Below are positions 8,716 to 10,244 of a DNA stretch of 10,244 nucleotides, piece after piece. The position numbers were made by a program, and so were the translations under genes. The notes under the pieces were generated by a model. That model was not told the DNA's origin, did no database searches, and was given only the letters and a program-made list of their open reading frames with translations. Numbering within the stretch: position 1 is the first letter of the stretch; every line of letters begins with the position of its first letter. This DNA comes from Podila epigama (lineage: Eukaryota; Mortierellomycota; Mortierellomycetes; Mortierellales; Mortierellaceae): positions 30,766-41,009 of the forward strand of contig JAAAVE010000050.1 in NCBI GenBank assembly GCA_015679605.1, given 5' to 3'.

Positions 8716-9631
8716 TATTTTTTTTCTTCACCTTGATTCTTCTAGATGCACCTGCTATTAAGGCTGCCAACGTGGGTGTTGCGATGGGTATCGCAGGAAC
8801 AGACATTACGAAGCAAGCTGCTGATATCGTGCTGGCCAACGATAACTTTAACACAATTGTGGAAGCAGTGGAGGAAGGTCGTCGGGTGTTTGACAACATT
8901 CTCAAGTTCATTGTGTATCTGCTGAGCTGTAACTGCGCCGAAATCTTTTTGTTCCTACTTTGTTCGATTGTCAACGTGGACCTCCCTTTCACGGTGACTA
9001 TGATTCTTTGGGCCAACATTATCGGTAAGCATTGATGATGAAAAAAAAAAAAAAAAAACTGTTCAAGTGGTACTGGATTCGCCTAGTAATACTAAATGTT
9101 GCTTTTTGTCTACTCTGACAATTGATAGCTGATGTGCCGCCTGCCATGGCTTTGGGAGTAGAACCAGCCGAGCCTGGTCTGATGAGCCGCCACCCTCGAT
9201 CGCCCAACCGTGGTATTATCACCAGAGCATCCTTTTGCGTGATTCTCTTCCAGTCCATGTCGATGATGTTGTTGACGTTTGGAGTGTACATGTGGGCAGA
9301 CAAATCAACACCTGAGAAGCTAGAGTATGCGCACTCTGAGGCATTCTGTTTCTTGACGACGTTGCAACTTCTCCAAGGTTTCCTGTCACGGACAATGCGA
9401 GCTTCTGTCTTCCGGAGTAATATCTTTGGAAACAAGTGGATGTTGATTGGTGTTGGCATCAGTTTTGTGTTGATGCTTATCGGTTTTTACACGCCTGGGT
9501 TTAACAAGGTGTTGGACTTGGTACCCGTGTATGGTTTGACGTGGGCCAAGGTAGCAGTTGGATGTGTGATTCTGGTGATTTTGAGTGAAACGGAAAAGTT
9601 TATCCTACGACGAACCAACGTTGTACTGTAG
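4985..9631 (+). CDS. P-type II cation ATPase, probably Ca2+, with EF-hand-like N-terminal extension
   Basis: ATP-driven cation pump with ten membrane segments. Exons: 4985-5119, 5300-5330, 5451-5702, 5832-6113, 6233-7064, 7192-8609, 8746-9024, 9129-9631; total 3732 nt, 1243 residues, phases consistent throughout. Residues 1-~250 are an extension with an EF-hand-like loop (D61-E72). The cation-ATPase N-terminal domain (GLPSEAIPALQEHYGKNVLP) starts near 255. M1 is near 289-306, M2 310-332, the actuator TGES 399-402, M3 472-497, and M4 has PEGL at 518-521. The phosphorylated Asp is D561 in DKTGTLT. The nucleotide domain has GDPTE (674-678), FDSERK and KGAPE (735-739). The P domain has TGDH (906-909) and GDGVND (979-984). 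M5-M10 run from 1035 to about 1230. Aligned with SERCA, E519, N1046, E1049, N1074 and D1078 are kept, while the Thr799 position is A1077 and the Glu908 position looks like Gln. This favours one Ca2+ (or Mn2+) site, as in SPCA pumps. It lacks the IPASL variant I associate with ENA sodium pumps. Subfamily and membrane are not settled by the sequence. Confidence 0.93.
5156..5190 (+). repeat. (AC)n dinucleotide microsatellite
   Basis: A pure AC run from 5156 to 5178, followed by two interruptions by T and further ACACA units to 5190, inside ATPase intron 1. A likely length-polymorphic marker. Confidence 0.95.
5202..5219 (+). repeat. (GTT)6 trinucleotide microsatellite
   Basis: Six perfect GTT units in ATPase intron 1, 11 bases after the AC array. 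Confidence 0.95.
5300..5330 (+). other. 31-nt micro-exon of the ATPase
   Basis: Exon 2 encodes ASVEHQIDIN plus the first base of a Val codon, between acceptor CACACAG and donor GTATGA. It enters in phase 0 and leaves in phase 1, so skipping it would shift the frame. It supplies most of the helix that leads into the EF-hand-like loop. The call rests on frame continuity between exons 1 and 3. Confidence 0.75.
5465..5500 (+). other. EF-hand-like calcium loop in the ATPase N-terminus
   Basis: Residues 61-72 read DVQSNKEISLEE. Canonical 12-residue loop positions are filled by D61 (1), Q63 (3), N65 (5), E67 (7), I68 (hydrophobic 8), S69 (9) and E72 (12). A hydrophobic VVDLF precedes the loop and VMDGLRYV follows it, as expected for the flanking helices. 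Position 6 is Lys instead of the usual Gly, and position 3 is Gln, so affinity could be reduced. A weaker possible partner lies near residues 110-121 (GNTEKKKFSRQT), but it lacks the acidic first and last positions. Confidence 0.6.
5703..5831 (+). other. ATPase intron 3, GC-AG type
   Basis: No GT donor fits here. The exon 3 reading ends GAA G followed by GCAAGT, the standard context of GC-AG introns, and the acceptor ATCGTAG ends at 5831. Both sides are phase 1 and join to FLLEVQEFRQAV. The intron contains an A24 run at 5792-5815, placed just before the acceptor where a pyrimidine tract would be expected; only ATCTTTGTCCATCG separates it from the AG. Confidence 0.8.
6114..6232 (+). other. ATPase intron 4 (phase 1)
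   Basis: Donor GTATGT after GCGCCTGAAG, acceptor GGAACTAG ending at 6232, 119 nt. It contains a CTAAC-type branch site candidate near 6211. Splicing yields ILAPEALCFDRR, just before the conserved pump core. The acceptor lacks a strong pyrimidine tract. Confidence 0.85.
7065..7191 (+). other. ATPase intron 5 (phase 2), weak donor chosen by frame
   Basis: Donor GTAACG at 7065 and acceptor GTTTAG at 7191 join AG to T as Ser, giving SLKVALSLAVSVIPEGL, exactly the expected entry into M4. A consensus-perfect GTGAGT at 7040 is in the wrong phase: splicing from it would shift the frame and reach TAA within about 100 nt of exon 6. Protein conservation therefore selects the weaker donor. Confidence 0.85.
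8078..8245 (+). other. Ala/Lys-rich and acidic insert within the ATPase catalytic head
   Basis: Residues 807-862 sit between LRVLGLAYKKV and the conserved ELMFLGLIGLIDP. They contain glycine/asparagine-rich, KVKAEKEAAAA and an EDDDDDEE run. Compact pumps usually have only a few residues here. Low complexity and charge suggest a flexible surface loop; its role is unknown. Confidence 0.75.
8610..8745 (+). other. ATPase intron 6 (phase 1)
   Basis: Donor GTGAGT splits the Asp codon of the conserved GDGVND motif; acceptor TTCTAG ends at 8745. A CT array and a T-rich tract lead into the acceptor, giving an unusually long polypyrimidine region. Confidence 0.93.
8684..8707 (+). repeat. (CT)12 dinucleotide microsatellite
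   Basis: Twelve CT units in ATPase intron 6, followed directly by a T-rich run. They form part of the polypyrimidine tract, so array length could affect splicing efficiency. Confidence 0.95.
9025..9128 (+). other. ATPase intron 7 (phase 1) with an A18 run
   Basis: Donor GTAAGC, acceptor TTGATAG ending at 9128, 104 nt. It splits the Ala codon at position 1077 in M6, next to the cation-site D1078. An A18 homopolymer occupies 9041-9058. Confidence 0.93.
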
Positions 9632-9794
9632 ACGTCGTGAAATGGAATGGGAGGGTTGTTACAAAGTATCGCAAGCGTAATTTGAAATACATGAAATTTT
9701 TTTTATTATTTTTTTTCAAGTTAACAATTTGTCTGAAAATTTGTACATTTTTATGACCACACAATTCTTGTAACTTTAATGTGGGTTATGCTGT
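9632..9794 (+). terminator. ATPase 3' untranslated region and end-processing zone
   Basis: Downstream of the TAG the sequence becomes strongly T-rich (9697-9717), with TTTTTATTATT and later TGTACATTTTTATG. No exact AATAAA is present on the plus strand. Fungal 3'-end signals are degenerate, so the site of cleavage cannot be placed. Confidence 0.35.
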
Positions 9795-10067
9795 TCACAA
9801 ACTTGCTGTTTTTTGGCATTTTTCAATTTTTCCAACTGCTTCACCACTGCGTACGACCTGGGTAATGGTGTTCACATAATTCCTGATTTTGCACAGGGAC
9901 CCGTGCTTCAGACACGATGCAGTTCTCGCAATTGCCGTAATTGATAGTAATTGACTGCCTTCAGTCTTAGAATGGAACACACGGTGCAGTGGAATGCCCC
10001 GCTCTAGAAGTGTGTCAATCAAACAGAATATCACCTCGTAGCCATTATGTGTGGGAGTGATACTCAT
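9795..10067 (-). CDS. Hypothetical 90-residue protein
   Basis: I do not recognise this. It opens at an ATG with A at -3 (ACCAAAATGAGT on the minus strand) and runs 90 codons to TGA. The composition is protein-like rather than repetitive: mixed hydrophobic stretches (YEVIFCLIDTLL, LLSITAIA), four Cys (residues 15, 52, 58, 84) and a basic C-terminal half. No signal peptide or clear transmembrane helix is seen. It would converge on the ATPase, with the stops 163 bases apart. It could be a short gene, the first exon or a remnant of a larger gene, or chance; nothing in the flanks settles it. Confidence 0.3.
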   Translation of the reverse strand: MSITPTHNGYEVIFCLIDTLLERGIPLHRVFHSKTEGSQLLSITAIARTASCLKHGSLCKIRNYVNTITQVVRSGEAVGKIEKCQKTASL

Positions 10068-10228
10068 TTTGGTTGCACTACGATAGTCAAAGGTCGACCC
10101 ATATTTTACGACGGAAACAAGAAATGCATGTCGTGTTGGACAACAATGAAAGAGGTGGAGCCACCAGAGTTACACAAGTTTGGTATCTGAAAATCATTTT
10201 GCACCTCCCCACCTCTACAGCAATTGAC

Positions 10229-10244
10229 TTTTTTTTTTTTTTTT
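10229..10244 (+). repeat. T homopolymer at the window edge
   Basis: At least 16 T at the very end of the window. Read on the minus strand it is an A run about 160 bases upstream of the 90-codon ORF. Its full length lies outside the window. Confidence 0.9.

Noticed and set aside
1-10244. tRNA genes, CRISPR arrays, insertion sequences or transposon terminal repeats
   Set aside because: I looked for cloverleaf/B-box sequences, regularly spaced repeats and transposase-like frames and saw none; the repeats present are microsatellites and homopolymers.

Overview
The window looks like nuclear DNA of an early-diverging fungus. My best guess is a Mortierellomycota/Mucoromycota-type genome, inferred only from gene style: many short GT-AG introns of roughly 95-180 nt, long homopolymer and microsatellite tracts in introns and spacers, and a kelch/one-transmembrane receptor-like protein. 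There are no bacterial operon features, RNA genes, CRISPR arrays or transposon genes that I can support.

Layout, left to right. Bases 1-1162 are an AT- and pyrimidine-rich upstream region with no convincing gene. Bases 1163-3575 (+) encode a secreted-type kelch beta-propeller protein with one transmembrane helix and a long cytoplasmic tail. Its exon 2 cannot be joined to its neighbours with the two best-looking splice donors without a frame break. Bases 3576-4984 are a spacer rich in simple repeats; it holds the kelch 3' end and the ATPase promoter, including an ATG-free pyrimidine-rich leader. Bases 4985-9631 (+) encode a complete P-type II cation ATPase in eight exons, 1243 residues as I splice it. 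A weakly supported 90-codon ORF lies on the minus strand at 9795-10067, tail-to-tail with the ATPase.

The ATPase is the main item. Its catalytic core is complete: TGES, PEGL, DKTGT with D561 as the phosphorylated Asp, KGAPE, TGD, GDGVND and ten membrane segments. The first ~250 residues are an extension not expected in SERCA, SPCA or PMCA pumps, and it carries an EF-hand-like loop (D61-E72). The metal-site residues resemble a pump with one calcium site rather than two. A cation pump with its own predicted Ca2+ sensor is the closest thing here to a new system. One intron is GC-AG, and another uses a weak donor 25 nt downstream of a perfect decoy donor.

The two main genes lie in the same direction but nothing in the sequence links them functionally; they appear to be ordinary neighbours.
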